The notes: a model not told the origin generated them from the sequence alone. 64,000 nucleotides of DNA from Chitinophaga deserti (GCF_003149455.1 NZ_QFFK01000006.1:315136-379135); one strand, 5' to 3'. Shown: positions 46,262 through 56,709, counted from the stretch's first letter. Numbers and translations: made by a program.

Positions 46262-46864
46262 TTATTTCCTTTCGTATTTCCAGTTGCGGCTTTTGCCTTC
46301 GGCTGACTGTTCTACCGCCTGTGCAATGCGCTTATCGCGGGTGGCTTCGGTTTTAGCTTCGTTGATCCATTCGATATAGTCTTTCTGCTGGGAGTAATTG
46401 AAGCCCTCAAAGTTCTTTGCTGCGGTTTTATTCTTTTTAAGTGCGGCGGCAAGGCCTTCCGGCACTACGAGGTGTGTTTTTTGAGTTAGGGGTTTGGGTG
46501 GCAGTTTGATACCATCGCGGTTGAGGCGGTCGGCTTCGCGGATATAGGAGATGATGATTTTATCGGGAGGCAGGCCGGCAAGCGATGAGATTTTACCGAG
46601 GTGCCCCATGGCAGCTTTATCCATCAGTGTAAGGATGCCTTTGGGATCTTCCATGAGAGAGGCTTTCCAGAAGCCGAAGGAGCAGTGTTGTTTGAAGGAA
46701 GCCATGCTGCAGAGTATTTCCCCATGGGTCATAAAATGGGGGAAACTCCACTTAATGGCTTCTTCGGCATGTGGACAGGCTTCGTGTACCAGCTCCCTGA
46801 GATGCTGGAGAATTGGCTGCGCAAATGGGGCCGATTTGGCGATGTATGCATCTATCTTATCCAT
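46262..46864 (-). CDS. YdeI/OmdA-family protein
   Basis: 200 residues. The N-terminal DUF1801-like domain has EEAIKWSFPHFMTHGEILCSMASFK. The C-terminal OmdA (YdeI) helical domain has FEGFNYSQQKDYIEWINEAKTEATRDKRI. The function is not well defined in the family. It is cytoplasmic. Confidence 0.9.
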   Translation of the reverse strand: MDKIDAYIAKSAPFAQPILQHLRELVHEACPHAEEAIKWSFPHFMTHGEILCSMASFKQHCSFGFWKASLMEDPKGILTLMDKAAMGHLGKISSLAGLPPDKIIISYIREADRLNRDGIKLPPKPLTQKTHLVVPEGLAAALKKNKTAAKNFEGFNYSQQKDYIEWINEAKTEATRDKRIAQAVEQSAEGKSRNWKYERK

Positions 46865-47033
46865 AGAGTAATATTATGGAAAAAAGCTATCTTGTAAACA
46901 CTTTTACCCCGCCCCATGTTCAATCCGGCATTACCTACCGTATTTATACGCAACTATTTCGGGAAGATGTACGGTCGCGTTCGTCCTGCCGCTGTATTAA
47001 TTTGCATTCCATCACACTAAACCAACAATTGTT

Positions 47034-47555
47034 ATGAAAAGAACATCCTTCTTGCCCTGGTTCCTGGTTTTGATCCTGCTCATACTGCTGATCTACGCCT
47101 GGTTCTTCCGCCGTGGCGAGATTCCCTACAACCGCGAGGCTGCAAAGGAGCATGTGATCCCTTTCACCACGGCCATTGATTACACGAAAGCGTACCGCGA
47201 GGCCAGAGTGGAGCTGCAGCGCCAGATACAGGATACAGGGTATCTGGACCGTAATTTCAACCTCCCCGCCGCGGAAATGTTCAACCGTGATATCTTCGCA
47301 GCCCTGCTGAACCGCGATGGCGCTGCGGGCATCCGAATCTACCTTGGACTGAACGATAAGAAGGAAGTGTGTTTTGTAATGGTGCCGGTAGATGGAAAGG
47401 GGAATGATATGCGGGGCCGTATCGTAGGGGAGCAGGTAGCTTCCATCCCCGGAATATCTTCCGTATATGCTTTACCTCCTTCGGAGGATGAAGCCGGTGA
47501 GAAAGGACACCGCTGCCCCTATACCTGCCCTGTCGGAAGCGACCTTTATCCCTGA
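47034..47555 (+). CDS. Single-span membrane protein of unknown function
   Basis: 173 residues with one N-terminal membrane span (about 6-24) and a periplasmic part containing a short Cys-x3-Cys (HRCPYTCP) near the C-terminus. No domain is recognised. It lies 20 bp before a seven-span protein, followed by a histidine kinase and response regulator, so the four genes are probably one operon. Confidence 0.6.
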   Translation: MKRTSFLPWFLVLILLILLIYAWFFRRGEIPYNREAAKEHVIPFTTAIDYTKAYREARVELQRQIQDTGYLDRNFNLPAAEMFNRDIFAALLNRDGAAGIRIYLGLNDKKEVCFVMVPVDGKGNDMRGRIVGEQVASIPGISSVYALPPSEDEAGEKGHRCPYTCPVGSDLYP

Positions 47556-47575
47556 GTTTTAAAGATCCCGTATAC

Positions 47576-48241
47576 ATGACTTATCTCGCATCGGCACTTC
47601 TTAGCTTTACAATAGCCATTCCGCTGGTGGTGGCGCTGGCACGGGTTCATAAGATCCGTGCCAGCTACTTCCCGTTCATGGTACTGCTTTTACTGGCATT
47701 TACCACCGAACTGGCCAGCGAAATCAGCCTCCGCCTCACACAGGAAAATACTATCATCAACAACATCTACACCCTGCTTGAACCTGCAGTGATCCTGTGG
47801 CAGTTTTATGCATGGGGCTTCCTGCGGCGGCGGAAAGGACTGCTGATCGTGCTGTCATCCCTTTGTTTCATTACCTGGACCGTCGAGAACATTGCTTTCC
47901 AAAGGCTGGAAACAGACTTCTGCTCCGCAAGCGTTTTCGTCAATTCTCTCATCATCGCATTCCTCTGTATCAATGAGATCAATGCCCTCATCGCCTCCTA
48001 TAGCGGCCACCTGTTCCGCAATGCACGCTTCCTCATCTGCCTGGCGCTCATGATCATGAGTATTTACAGCCTGATTACAGAAGGTACCCTGCTCATAGAC
48101 CCGGATAATGCAGTTGTTTCTACCCGCATCTTCAATATTTACTCTTTTACCAACGCATTCGTTAATATTGTTTACGCAATAGCCGTATTCCTCATCCCCG
48201 TGCGGGACGACTATTACTTTTCCCGGAGGTTCAAAGCCTGA
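47576..48241 (+). CDS. Seven-span membrane protein of unknown function
   Basis: 221 residues with seven hydrophobic spans evenly distributed and only short loops. No domain name is certain. It lies 11 bp before the kinase gene and may be the sensory partner of that kinase, which has hardly any sensor domain (inference). Confidence 0.6.
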   Translation: MTYLASALLSFTIAIPLVVALARVHKIRASYFPFMVLLLLAFTTELASEISLRLTQENTIINNIYTLLEPAVILWQFYAWGFLRRRKGLLIVLSSLCFITWTVENIAFQRLETDFCSASVFVNSLIIAFLCINEINALIASYSGHLFRNARFLICLALMIMSIYSLITEGTLLIDPDNAVVSTRIFNIYSFTNAFVNIVYAIAVFLIPVRDDYYFSRRFKA

Positions 48242-48252
48242 CCCGCGTATTT

Positions 48253-48993
48253 ATGGAAGACAGGATATTCTATATCACCGTATTTCTCTCGTCGCTGCTC
48301 GCGGTGATCATCGCTTTTTTCATTACCTCCATCATCCGCTACCACCGCCGGTATGTACGCATGCAGCGGGAAAGGATCACGGCGGAAGTGAGGCTGCTGG
48401 AAAATGAACGGAAAAGGATCGCCTCGGATCTGCATGACAGTCTGGGCCCACTCCTCAGCTCCGTAAAACTCAGTATCAGCAGCGTGGAAGTGAACGACCC
48501 GAGAGATCAGCAGGTAATACAGAAATCCAGCCGGCATATAGATGAGATCATTACCAGTATGCGACAGATATCATACGATCTGCTGCCTACTGCACTCGAG
48601 CGGAAAGGACTGGTAGAGGCCATTAAAGAGTTTATCCGCCACCTGGGCAGGGAAGAAGAGCTGGAGGTGAGAGTATATACCATGAACCCCATAGAACCCC
48701 ATCCTGAACAGGATATTCACCTTTTCCGCATCATGCAGGAAATCATTCACAATACCCTGAAACATGCCAATGCTTCCCGCCTCGATATCGGGCTGAGGAA
48801 GGATAACGACGAATTGCTGCTGCTGGTGCAGGACAATGGCCAGGGCTTCAGCGTGGAAAAGGCGCGGGAGCATTCCCGCGGACTGGGCCTCAAATCTCTC
48901 GAAGCACGTACCGATATTCTTGGCGGAACGATCACGATCCGGTCGGCCGTAGGCGAAGGCACCCGCTATTACATCCGCGTCCCCCGCAGATGA
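48253..48993 (+). CDS. Sensor histidine kinase (NarX/DegS type, HisKA_3)
   Basis: 246 residues. One membrane span is at about 6-28. The dimerisation and phosphorylation helix has His61 in RIASDLHDSLGPLLSSVK. The HATPase domain has HNTLKHANAS (N box), DNGQGFS (G1) and GLGLKSLEARTDILGG (G2). It is short and lacks a periplasmic sensor domain. The response regulator follows 54 bp downstream. Confidence 0.93.
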   Translation: MEDRIFYITVFLSSLLAVIIAFFITSIIRYHRRYVRMQRERITAEVRLLENERKRIASDLHDSLGPLLSSVKLSISSVEVNDPRDQQVIQKSSRHIDEIITSMRQISYDLLPTALERKGLVEAIKEFIRHLGREEELEVRVYTMNPIEPHPEQDIHLFRIMQEIIHNTLKHANASRLDIGLRKDNDELLLLVQDNGQGFSVEKAREHSRGLGLKSLEARTDILGGTITIRSAVGEGTRYYIRVPRR

Positions 48994-49047
48994 ATTATTT
49001 GGTATATTTGAGAAGCGCCGTATCACCGGCGCTCAATTTCGCTGCAC

Positions 49048-49716
49048 ATGAAACACGATATCCGTTTGGCCGTGGCCGACGATCATGAAATTTACCTCGA
49101 CGGGCTGGCGTTGATGCTTTCCCGGCAGGACCATATCACCCTTGCTGGCCGTGCCTCCGACGGGCGCGAGCTGGTAGAACTGGTACATCGTGAAAAGCCG
49201 GATGTGGTAATGACCGATATTAAAATGCCCCGGATGGATGGTATTGCGGCCACACGCCAGCTGGTACAGGAGATCCCGGGTATCAGGGTCATAGCCCTGT
49301 CTATGTTCGATGAAGAAGGGCTGATCGTGGAAATGCTGGAAGCAGGCGCCAAAGGATATTTGCTGAAGAACGCCGATAAACAGGAGATACTGGAAGCCAT
49401 CGAGAATGTGTATGAAGACAGGACGTATTACTGCAAAAGCACCTCCGCCAAGCTGGCGGGTATGATAGCCCGGAGTAAGTTCAACCCTTACCGGCAAAGA
49501 GAAGCGGTCACCTTTACTGACCGCGAGCAGGAGATCATCAAACTGATCTGCCTCCAGCTCACCGCCCAGCAAATAGGCGACCGCATTTTCCTCAGCAAGC
49601 GCACGGTAGAAGGCTACCGCACGCGGATACTTGAAAAAATGAACGTACGCAATACCGCCGGCGTGGTGATGTATGCGCTGAAACATAACCTCATCCGGGA
49701 AGAAGACCTGGTATAG
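49048..49716 (+). CDS. LuxR-type response regulator (NarL/FixJ)
   Basis: 222 residues. The receiver domain is at 1-125, with DD at 11-12 and phospho-acceptor Asp57 in VVMTDIKMPRMDG. The LuxR helix-turn-helix is at about 155-215 (TDREQEIIKLICLQLTAQQI; LSKRTVEGYRTRILEKM). It is the output of the kinase at 48253. Confidence 0.95.
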   Translation: MKHDIRLAVADDHEIYLDGLALMLSRQDHITLAGRASDGRELVELVHREKPDVVMTDIKMPRMDGIAATRQLVQEIPGIRVIALSMFDEEGLIVEMLEAGAKGYLLKNADKQEILEAIENVYEDRTYYCKSTSAKLAGMIARSKFNPYRQREAVTFTDREQEIIKLICLQLTAQQIGDRIFLSKRTVEGYRTRILEKMNVRNTAGVVMYALKHNLIREEDLV

Positions 49717-50676
49717 TTACGCAGTTTGCAATATTATCTTCCCCTGTATCTGCCGGCTTTCCAGTGCGGCAAAGGCATCCCCGAAATCTTCAAGTGCGAA
49801 AGCATTCACCGGTACTTCCAATGATCCAGTCTGTACAGCCTGAACCATTTCATCATGCCAGCGGAGTTTATCTGCCGGATTGGCTGCAAACACACTGGCT
49901 CCAACGATTCTAAGGGAACGGAATGCCATGAGGTTACCGTCTGCCTCCACCGGTTTCCCCGACATATTACCATACAGTACCGCAGTACCTCCGTGCGCTA
50001 ATAGTGGCAGGAGCTGCGATGCAGCAGGGCCTCCGCCCGCATCGAGCAACAATGCATATCCCTCCGGAGCAGCGGCTCCCAGCTGCAGCAGCCAGTCTTC
50101 CTCATTGCGGGACACCGCTACCGTGGCTCCCAGCTTCTTCACATACGCCGATTTATCGCTGCTGCCGGTAACCGCTCCGATCACCCGGATGTCCTGTAAG
50201 CGCGCCAGCTGAATGGCAAAGGAGCCGATTACGCCCGCCGCTCCGGTTATCAGGACTGACGATATGCCGCCCGGTGCCTGCGCCAGCAAATGGTGCGCGG
50301 TAATACCGCCGGAGAGCATTCCCTGTCCGGCAGGGAAGCCATCCGGCAGCAGAAAGGCCTGAGAAGTATGCAATATTGCATATTCCGCGAAGCCCTGCAT
50401 GGAAACGCCGGTAACGCGCTGTCCGGGTTGGAAGCCTTCCACACCTGAACCAGCTGATACCACGATGCCTTCCACTTCGGCCAGCATAATGGCAGGAAGC
50501 GGGGAAGGGGCGGGGAAAACACCTTCGCGCAGCAGCTTGTTGGCGTAGTTGAGGGCTATTGCGGATACTTTTACAAGCAGCTCCCCGGCCTGTGGCTCCG
50601 GGATTGGCATTTCTCTCAGGGAGAGAACTTCAGGGCCGCCGTAGCCCGACTGAACGATGGCTTTCATCATATGCAT
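49717..50676 (-). CDS. MDR-superfamily zinc-binding dehydrogenase/quinone oxidoreductase
   Basis: 319 residues as drawn; ATGs at 50670 and 50667 are alternatives, and MKAIVQSGYGGPEVLSL is the usual start of the family. The GroES-like domain is at 1-130 and the NADPH-binding Rossmann fold has ITGAAGVIGSFAIQLA at about 140-160. It is divergent from an HxlR regulator, a common arrangement for quinone- or electrophile-responsive reductases. Confidence 0.88.
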   Translation of the reverse strand: MHMMKAIVQSGYGGPEVLSLREMPIPEPQAGELLVKVSAIALNYANKLLREGVFPAPSPLPAIMLAEVEGIVVSAGSGVEGFQPGQRVTGVSMQGFAEYAILHTSQAFLLPDGFPAGQGMLSGGITAHHLLAQAPGGISSVLITGAAGVIGSFAIQLARLQDIRVIGAVTGSSDKSAYVKKLGATVAVSRNEEDWLLQLGAAAPEGYALLLDAGGGPAASQLLPLLAHGGTAVLYGNMSGKPVEADGNLMAFRSLRIVGASVFAANPADKLRWHDEMVQAVQTGSLEVPVNAFALEDFGDAFAALESRQIQGKIILQTA

Positions 50677-50777
50677 GGTTTGTAGTTTTTACAAAGGTGG
50701 GGCGGGAAAGGGGCAGATTGGCTGTGGGTTACCCGCAGGGAAGTCCGTTCCTTCACGGTAATGTGTATCTTTAGCTT

Positions 50778-51152
50778 ATGTCAAAAATCACTTTGGTGCA
50801 GGAGTCTGACTGCCGCGAAAGGAGGCTGGCACTGCACGACGCTTTGGAAGCTGTAGGCGGCAAATGGCGCATATTCATCCTTTGTGCCATGCTGGAGGAA
50901 AGCCGCCGTTTCTCTGACCTCGAAGCGCACCTCGAAGGAATACGCCCGAAGGTGTTGGCCAGCGAGCTGAAAGTACTGGAGGAGCACCTGCTGGTAACCC
51001 GGCAGGTCAATGATACCCGGCCCGTTACCGTCACCTATTCCCTGACGCCCCATGCCCGCCACATTTGGCCGCTGGTGAATGCGCTGGTAGGCTTCGGGCT
51101 GGAGCACCGCCGCTTTGTGAAAGCAGGAATGAAACCAGTTATTCCGGCATGA
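50778..51152 (+). CDS. HxlR-family transcription regulator
   Basis: 124 residues, almost all a winged helix. The conserved HxlR core is ALEAVGGKWRIFILCAML...FSDLEAHLEGIRPKVLASELK. Cys12 near the N-terminus is a possible redox-sensing residue, as in other HxlR proteins. It is divergent from the quinone oxidoreductase gene, which it probably represses. Confidence 0.9.
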   Translation: MSKITLVQESDCRERRLALHDALEAVGGKWRIFILCAMLEESRRFSDLEAHLEGIRPKVLASELKVLEEHLLVTRQVNDTRPVTVTYSLTPHARHIWPLVNALVGFGLEHRRFVKAGMKPVIPA

Positions 51153-51210
51153 TAAGATTATGACGATCCCAATGCATTACCTATATTGAGTCCCATATAT
51201 CTGAACCGCT

Positions 51211-53613
51211 ATGAGAAAATCCATCCTGGTAGTAGCCCTGCTGGCCGCAAGCACTGCTTTCGCGCAGGACAACCTTACCTACCAACGCCCGCCTGCTATC
51301 ATCGAGGAGCTGCTGCTGGCTAAACCCACACCTTCCGTGTCTATTTCCAGATCAGGAGAATGGTTGCTCCTGGCAGAGCGCAACCCTTTCCCTTCGGTGG
51401 AAGAGCTGGCCGAGCCGGAACTGCGCATTGCAGGCCTGAGACTGAATCCCCGCAACTTCGGGCAGAGCCGTGGTGCTAGCAGTGCCAGCCTGCGGCTGAA
51501 GCACCTTAAAACGAATACGGTGTACGACATCAAAGGCATCCCGCAGCCTGCCAGGATCTCCGGAGTATCCTGGAGCCCCGATAGCCGCCAGATCGCTTTC
51601 CTGCAAACGGAAGGGGATCACATCGACCTGTATGTACTGAGTGTGGATGGCAAGGAAGCCGTGAAGGTGAATAAACAGCCCCTGAATGCCACTCTTGGCA
51701 CACCGTTCACCTGGATGGGGAATGAAGCGCTGGTGTACCGTGCCGTGCCGCAGGGCAGAGGTCCGCTGCCTGTAATGCCCGCTGCACCATCCGGACCGGT
51801 AGTGCAGGAAAGCAAAGGCCGCAACGCTGCTTCCCGCACTTACCAGGACCTTATCAAATCTCCCTACGACGAAGCCCTTTTTGAATACATGGCCACCTCC
51901 CAGATCGTGATTTCGACCGGGAAAGGGGAACAGCTGGTAGGGGAGCCCGGCATCTTCGCTTCCCTCAGTTTATCGCCCGATAAAGAATACCTGCTGGCAC
52001 GCCGGATCGTTAAACCCTTCAGCTACCTCGTTACCGCTTATGGCTTTCCGCATGTATGGGAAGTGTATGGCAAGCCGGGTAAACTGGTGAAAACGCTGGT
52101 GAAGAACCCATCATCCGAAGGCGCCCCCATCGGGTTTGACGATGAAGTAACTACTCCCCGCGACTTTGACTGGAAAGCCGATGAACCCCATACCATCACT
52201 TTCGTAAAAGCTCTCGATGGCGGACTGGGAAAGCAGAAAGCCGAATTCCGCGATGCCATATTTGCGCAGGATATAGCAGGTAATGCAGAGCCGAAAGAGC
52301 TGTTCCGTACCCGCCGCCGCTTTCAGGGTGTTACCTGGGGGAATAATGAGCTGGCGCTGGTATACGAAGCCATGTTCGCCGACCGGAAAGAACGCATCAG
52401 CATCTTTAACCAGCAGGCCGGTAAACTTGATTCCCTGTACGAACGCAGCAGTAATGATGCATACAGCGCACTGGGAAGGCCTTTTACCACCCGTAACCAG
52501 TATAATGAGCCCGTGATCTTTACCGGGCGGAAGAATGAGCTGTTGTTTGCATCCTCGGGCTCTTCACCCGAAGGGGATATGCCGCTGGTGCAAACGCTGG
52601 ATATCAGAACGGGGAAGAAGTCGGTCCTCTGGCGCTGCCAGGCCCCGTTCTATGAGAATGTGGTGGAGGTGATCGATCCTGAAAAACTACTGGTGCTCAC
52701 GTCCCGTGAAAGCAATACCGAAGTACCCAATTACTACATCCGCGACCTGCGGAAGCGTTCACTGATTGGTACACGCATCACGGATTTTGAGAACCCCTAT
52801 AAAGCGATGGAAGGGGTATCCAAACAAAAGATCACGTATAAAAGAGGGGATGGCATTCAGCTGACCGGCGATCTTTACCTGCCTAAAGGGTACGATGCGC
52901 AGAAGGACGGGAGGCTGCCCGTGTTTATATGGGCTTATCCCCGTGAGTATAAATCCGCGGCAGACGCGGCACAGGTACGTGGTTCGAAGTATACTTTTAC
53001 CCGCGTAGGGTATGGCGGCCCGCTTTTCTGGGTAACACAAGGCTATGCTATTCTCGATAACGCAGAGATGCCTATCGTAGGCGAAGGCAGCAAAGAGCCG
53101 AACGATAATTTTATCCCGCAGCTATACCTGAATGCCCATGCGGCTATACAGGAGCTGGCCCGGATGGGAGTGGGAGACAGCAACCGCGTAGCGGTAGGAG
53201 GCCATAGCTATGGGGCTTTCATGACGGCTAACCTGCTCGCGCATACGAAACTGTTCAAAGCCGGTATTGCACGGAGCGGTGCGTATAACCGTACCCTTAC
53301 GCCCTTCGGCTTCCAGGCGGAAGAGCGTACCTACTGGCAGGCGCCGGATGTGTATTTCAACATGAGCCCTTTCAGCTTTGCGGACAAGATAAAAACACCG
53401 CTGCTGCTCATTCATGGTGAAATGGACAATAATCCGGGTACATTCCCTATCCAGAGCGAGCGGTTGTATAATGCCGTGAAAGGCCATGGAGGAACAGTAC
53501 GTTTTGTGCAGCTGCCCTACGAAAGCCATGGTTATGCCGCCCGCGAAAACATCCTGCATATGCTCTGGGAGCAAACGCAATGGCTGAATCAGTACGTAAG
53601 GGATGCGAAATAG
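51211..53613 (+). CDS. S9-family serine peptidase (prolyl-oligopeptidase-like), exported
   Basis: 800 residues with a signal peptide (MRKSILVVALLAASTAFAQ). A beta-propeller region at about 30-540 is followed by the alpha/beta hydrolase domain. The catalytic Ser666 is in GGHSYGAF; the Asp lies in HGEMDNNPGT and the His in YESHGY. It probably cleaves peptides in the periplasm. A strong terminator follows. Confidence 0.93.
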   Translation: MRKSILVVALLAASTAFAQDNLTYQRPPAIIEELLLAKPTPSVSISRSGEWLLLAERNPFPSVEELAEPELRIAGLRLNPRNFGQSRGASSASLRLKHLKTNTVYDIKGIPQPARISGVSWSPDSRQIAFLQTEGDHIDLYVLSVDGKEAVKVNKQPLNATLGTPFTWMGNEALVYRAVPQGRGPLPVMPAAPSGPVVQESKGRNAASRTYQDLIKSPYDEALFEYMATSQIVISTGKGEQLVGEPGIFASLSLSPDKEYLLARRIVKPFSYLVTAYGFPHVWEVYGKPGKLVKTLVKNPSSEGAPIGFDDEVTTPRDFDWKADEPHTITFVKALDGGLGKQKAEFRDAIFAQDIAGNAEPKELFRTRRRFQGVTWGNNELALVYEAMFADRKERISIFNQQAGKLDSLYERSSNDAYSALGRPFTTRNQYNEPVIFTGRKNELLFASSGSSPEGDMPLVQTLDIRTGKKSVLWRCQAPFYENVVEVIDPEKLLVLTSRESNTEVPNYYIRDLRKRSLIGTRITDFENPYKAMEGVSKQKITYKRGDGIQLTGDLYLPKGYDAQKDGRLPVFIWAYPREYKSAADAAQVRGSKYTFTRVGYGGPLFWVTQGYAILDNAEMPIVGEGSKEPNDNFIPQLYLNAHAAIQELARMGVGDSNRVAVGGHSYGAFMTANLLAHTKLFKAGIARSGAYNRTLTPFGFQAEERTYWQAPDVYFNMSPFSFADKIKTPLLLIHGEMDNNPGTFPIQSERLYNAVKGHGGTVRFVQLPYESHGYAARENILHMLWEQTQWLNQYVRDAK

Positions 53614-53635
53614 ACTATGTTGTATGTAATATACT

Positions 53636-53670
53636 GCGCGGGGTGCCCAATGGGCGCCCCGCGCTTTTTT
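53636..53670 (+). terminator. Strong terminator
   Basis: GCGCGGGGTGCCC, loop AAT, GGGCGCCCCGCGC, then six Ts. It follows the S9 peptidase gene. Confidence 0.92.
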
Positions 53671-53733
53671 GTGATGAGCGGCAGAGGTTTTGTTAAAGTT
53701 TAGCGTCCAACTCTACAGAATAATCACCGATAT

Positions 53734-56658
53734 ATGCGGCTTGCACTGATCTTTACAATTATTATGCTGACCTGCGCACAGTTAACAAAAGCGCAGACCC
53801 TGGTACTGAAAGGTGTGCTGAAAGATAAGGGAGATAGTACCGCATTAAAGAACGCTACAGTACGGGTAACCAGCCCGGAGAACGCGGATTTTCGTAAACA
53901 GGCCATCACCGGCCCTAACGGGGCTTTTGAGATAACCGGGCTGTCGCAGCAGCCATACCTGCTCACCATTTCCTATGTGGGCTACGGGGAATTGCAGCGC
54001 GCCATCATGCTCCAGGCCGAAACGCAGGACCTGGGCACCATCCTGCTTCCCAAATCGTCAAAAGAACTGAAAGAAGTAGTTATCAGGGGCCAGGTGCCGC
54101 CTTCACAACAGAAGGGCGATACCCTGCAGTTTAATGCAGACGCTTATAAAGTAAACCCGGACGCCAGCGGGGAAGACCTTATCCGTAAAATGCCCGGTAT
54201 TACCGTGGAGAACGGTACCGTGAAAGCAGGCGGTGAAGAAGTAAGGAAAGTGACGGTAGACGGTAAAGAGTTCTTCGGGGAAGATGCTACGCTGGCACTG
54301 CGCAACCTGCCGGCAGAAGTGATCTCAAAAATTGAAGTGTTTGACCGGATGAGCGACCAGTCGCGCTTTACCGGCTTCGACGACGGTAATACCACCAAAG
54401 CCATCAACATTGTGACCCGTGCAGAAATGCGCCAGGGCCAGTTTGGTAAACTGTTTGCAGGATATGGTACCGAAGGGCGGTATTCTGCCGGTGGTAACGT
54501 AAACCTTTTCAAAGAGAATAAACGTATCTCCATCATCGGGATGACCAATAACGTTAACCAGCAGAACTTCTCCTCGCAAGACCTGCTTGGTGTGCAAAAC
54601 GCCGGTGGCGGTGGCGGCCGTGTCGGTGGAGGAGGAAGAGGTGGCCGTGGTGGTGGTGGCGGCCGTGGCGGCGGAGGCGGTGGCTTCGGCGGCGGCGGAA
54701 ACAGCAACTTCCTCGTAGGCGGGCAAAATGGCCTGAACAAAACCAATTCCATCGGCATCAACTACAACGATACCTGGGGTAAGAAAGTGAACTTCAATGC
54801 CAGTTACTTCTTCAATAACAGTAACAGCAGCAACATGGAGGTGACCCGTACGCAAACACAGTTCAGCGAAGGGATTCAGCTCGAAAACGATACGGCTTAT
54901 ACCGGGAGCAAAAACTATAACCACCGCGTTAATATGCGGCTGGAGTATAACATCGACTCTAATAATTCCATCATCTTTACACCCGGTATCAGCTTCCAGA
55001 AGAACAACTCGTTCTCCAATACTTTCGGTAACACTTTCTTCGCGGATGAATTGCTGAGCACCAACCTCCGGAATACCGATAACTACAACTCCGGTTACAA
55101 TTTCAATGGTAACCTTACCTACCGCCATGCATTCGCCAAAAAGGGGAGAACGATCTCCTTCGGCATCGGCGGTGCTACCAACGACCGTAAAGGTGAAAAC
55201 TTCACCAACAGCGACCTCGATTATCCGAAGGAGCCGTCCAATAACGACTCCCTGCGCCAAAGGGTACGCCCATTGTCGAGCGGGAAATCCCTGAACGTGA
55301 ATGTGTCTTACACCGAGCCGGTAGGTAAGATGGGGCAGCTTCAGCTTACGTATAACCCCTCCTGGTCGCATAACGAAGCCGACCGCAGGGCGTACCAGTA
55401 CGACTTTACAGGAAAAGACTATACCATCCTCGACGCTTCGCAGTCGAATATGTTCAATAACGATTACAATACACAGTCTGCCGGCCTGAGCTACCGTATC
55501 GGTAACCGCGACCGTATGCTGAGTGTAGGCGCCAATTATCAGTATGCCGAAATGGAAAGTCACCGTACTTATCCTACCACGGCTTCCGTGAAACAGCATT
55601 TCGCGAATGTGCTGCCTAACCTCATGCTGCAGGCAAAAGCGGGTGAATACGGCCGTATCCGCCTGTTCTACCGTTCTTCCACCAACCAGCCTTCTATTGA
55701 CCAGCTGCAGGATGTGTATATCTATTCCGGTTTAACCAGTGTGTCTATCGGTAATCCCGATCTGAAACAGATGTACGGGCACATGGTATCCGGCCGGTAT
55801 ACTTATACCAATACACAGAACGGGCAGAACTTCTTTGCCAACCTGTTTGTACAAACCCGCCAGGATTACATCGCCAATGCGATCTATTCCGCTACTGCGA
55901 AAGACTCGCTGCTGACACCTACGGATACCCTGAAGCGTGGTGGCCGCCTGTCGAAAGCCACGAATATGGACGGGTATTTCAGTGCAAGGTCTTTCTTCAC
56001 TTACGGTGTACCGCTGAAGTTCATCAAATCCAACTTCAACCTGAATGCGGGTGCCGGATATGAAAAGATCCCCGGCATCAGCAACCAGATCAACGGATTT
56101 ACCCATAACTACAACTACAACCTTGGGGCGGTAGTGAGCAGTAACATCAGTGAGTATATCGATTTCACGGTGTCGTACGATGCGGTGTTCAACGTCATCA
56201 ACAATACTATTGAGCCGGCGAATAATGGCAACTATTCCACGCATAATGCCCGGGCTTCGGTGAACCTGCTGAGCAAATCGGGCTGGGTATTGCAGAACGA
56301 GATCAACCATACGTTTACCAAGGGTTTGGGCGACGGGTTCGACCAGCGCTTCTGGCTCTGGAATGCGAGTGTGGGTAAGAAGTTTCTTAAGAACCAGCGG
56401 GGAGAGCTGCGTGCGTCTGTATTTGACCTGCTGAAACAGAACCGAAGCATCAACCGGAGTGTGAACGGGTTAGACATTGTGGATTCCCAGAACCAGGCAC
56501 TCACCCAGTATTTTATGCTTACATTTACTTACCGGCTGCGGAATTTTGGTAAGGCTAAGCAGTCAGAAGGCGGGGAACGCCGCAGGTTCGAACGTGAACC
56601 GGGTGGCTATGGACCTCCTCCCGGTGGTGGTATGATGGGCAGACCAGCTTCCTTTTAA
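53734..56658 (+). CDS. TonB-dependent-receptor-like outer-membrane barrel with glycine-rich tract
   Basis: 974 residues with a signal peptide ending near KAQ. An N-terminal carboxypeptidase-regulatory-like domain (about 25-105) is followed by a plug-like region (IRKMPGITVENGTVKAGGEE). The barrel carries a Gly/Arg-rich tract at about 290-324 (nucleotides 54601-54705). The C-terminus is also Gly/Pro-rich. There is no SusD partner. It lies 51 bp upstream of a sigma factor and Spy-like genes, so it may be the sensor or target of that system. Confidence 0.85.
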   Translation: MRLALIFTIIMLTCAQLTKAQTLVLKGVLKDKGDSTALKNATVRVTSPENADFRKQAITGPNGAFEITGLSQQPYLLTISYVGYGELQRAIMLQAETQDLGTILLPKSSKELKEVVIRGQVPPSQQKGDTLQFNADAYKVNPDASGEDLIRKMPGITVENGTVKAGGEEVRKVTVDGKEFFGEDATLALRNLPAEVISKIEVFDRMSDQSRFTGFDDGNTTKAINIVTRAEMRQGQFGKLFAGYGTEGRYSAGGNVNLFKENKRISIIGMTNNVNQQNFSSQDLLGVQNAGGGGGRVGGGGRGGRGGGGGRGGGGGGFGGGGNSNFLVGGQNGLNKTNSIGINYNDTWGKKVNFNASYFFNNSNSSNMEVTRTQTQFSEGIQLENDTAYTGSKNYNHRVNMRLEYNIDSNNSIIFTPGISFQKNNSFSNTFGNTFFADELLSTNLRNTDNYNSGYNFNGNLTYRHAFAKKGRTISFGIGGATNDRKGENFTNSDLDYPKEPSNNDSLRQRVRPLSSGKSLNVNVSYTEPVGKMGQLQLTYNPSWSHNEADRRAYQYDFTGKDYTILDASQSNMFNNDYNTQSAGLSYRIGNRDRMLSVGANYQYAEMESHRTYPTTASVKQHFANVLPNLMLQAKAGEYGRIRLFYRSSTNQPSIDQLQDVYIYSGLTSVSIGNPDLKQMYGHMVSGRYTYTNTQNGQNFFANLFVQTRQDYIANAIYSATAKDSLLTPTDTLKRGGRLSKATNMDGYFSARSFFTYGVPLKFIKSNFNLNAGAGYEKIPGISNQINGFTHNYNYNLGAVVSSNISEYIDFTVSYDAVFNVINNTIEPANNGNYSTHNARASVNLLSKSGWVLQNEINHTFTKGLGDGFDQRFWLWNASVGKKFLKNQRGELRASVFDLLKQNRSINRSVNGLDIVDSQNQALTQYFMLTFTYRLRNFGKAKQSEGGERRRFEREPGGYGPPPGGGMMGRPASF

Positions 56659-56709
56659 CCTTTCTAACAATTCAGCAGTACCGATTTAACCAAACTATAA
56701 AACCGCGAA

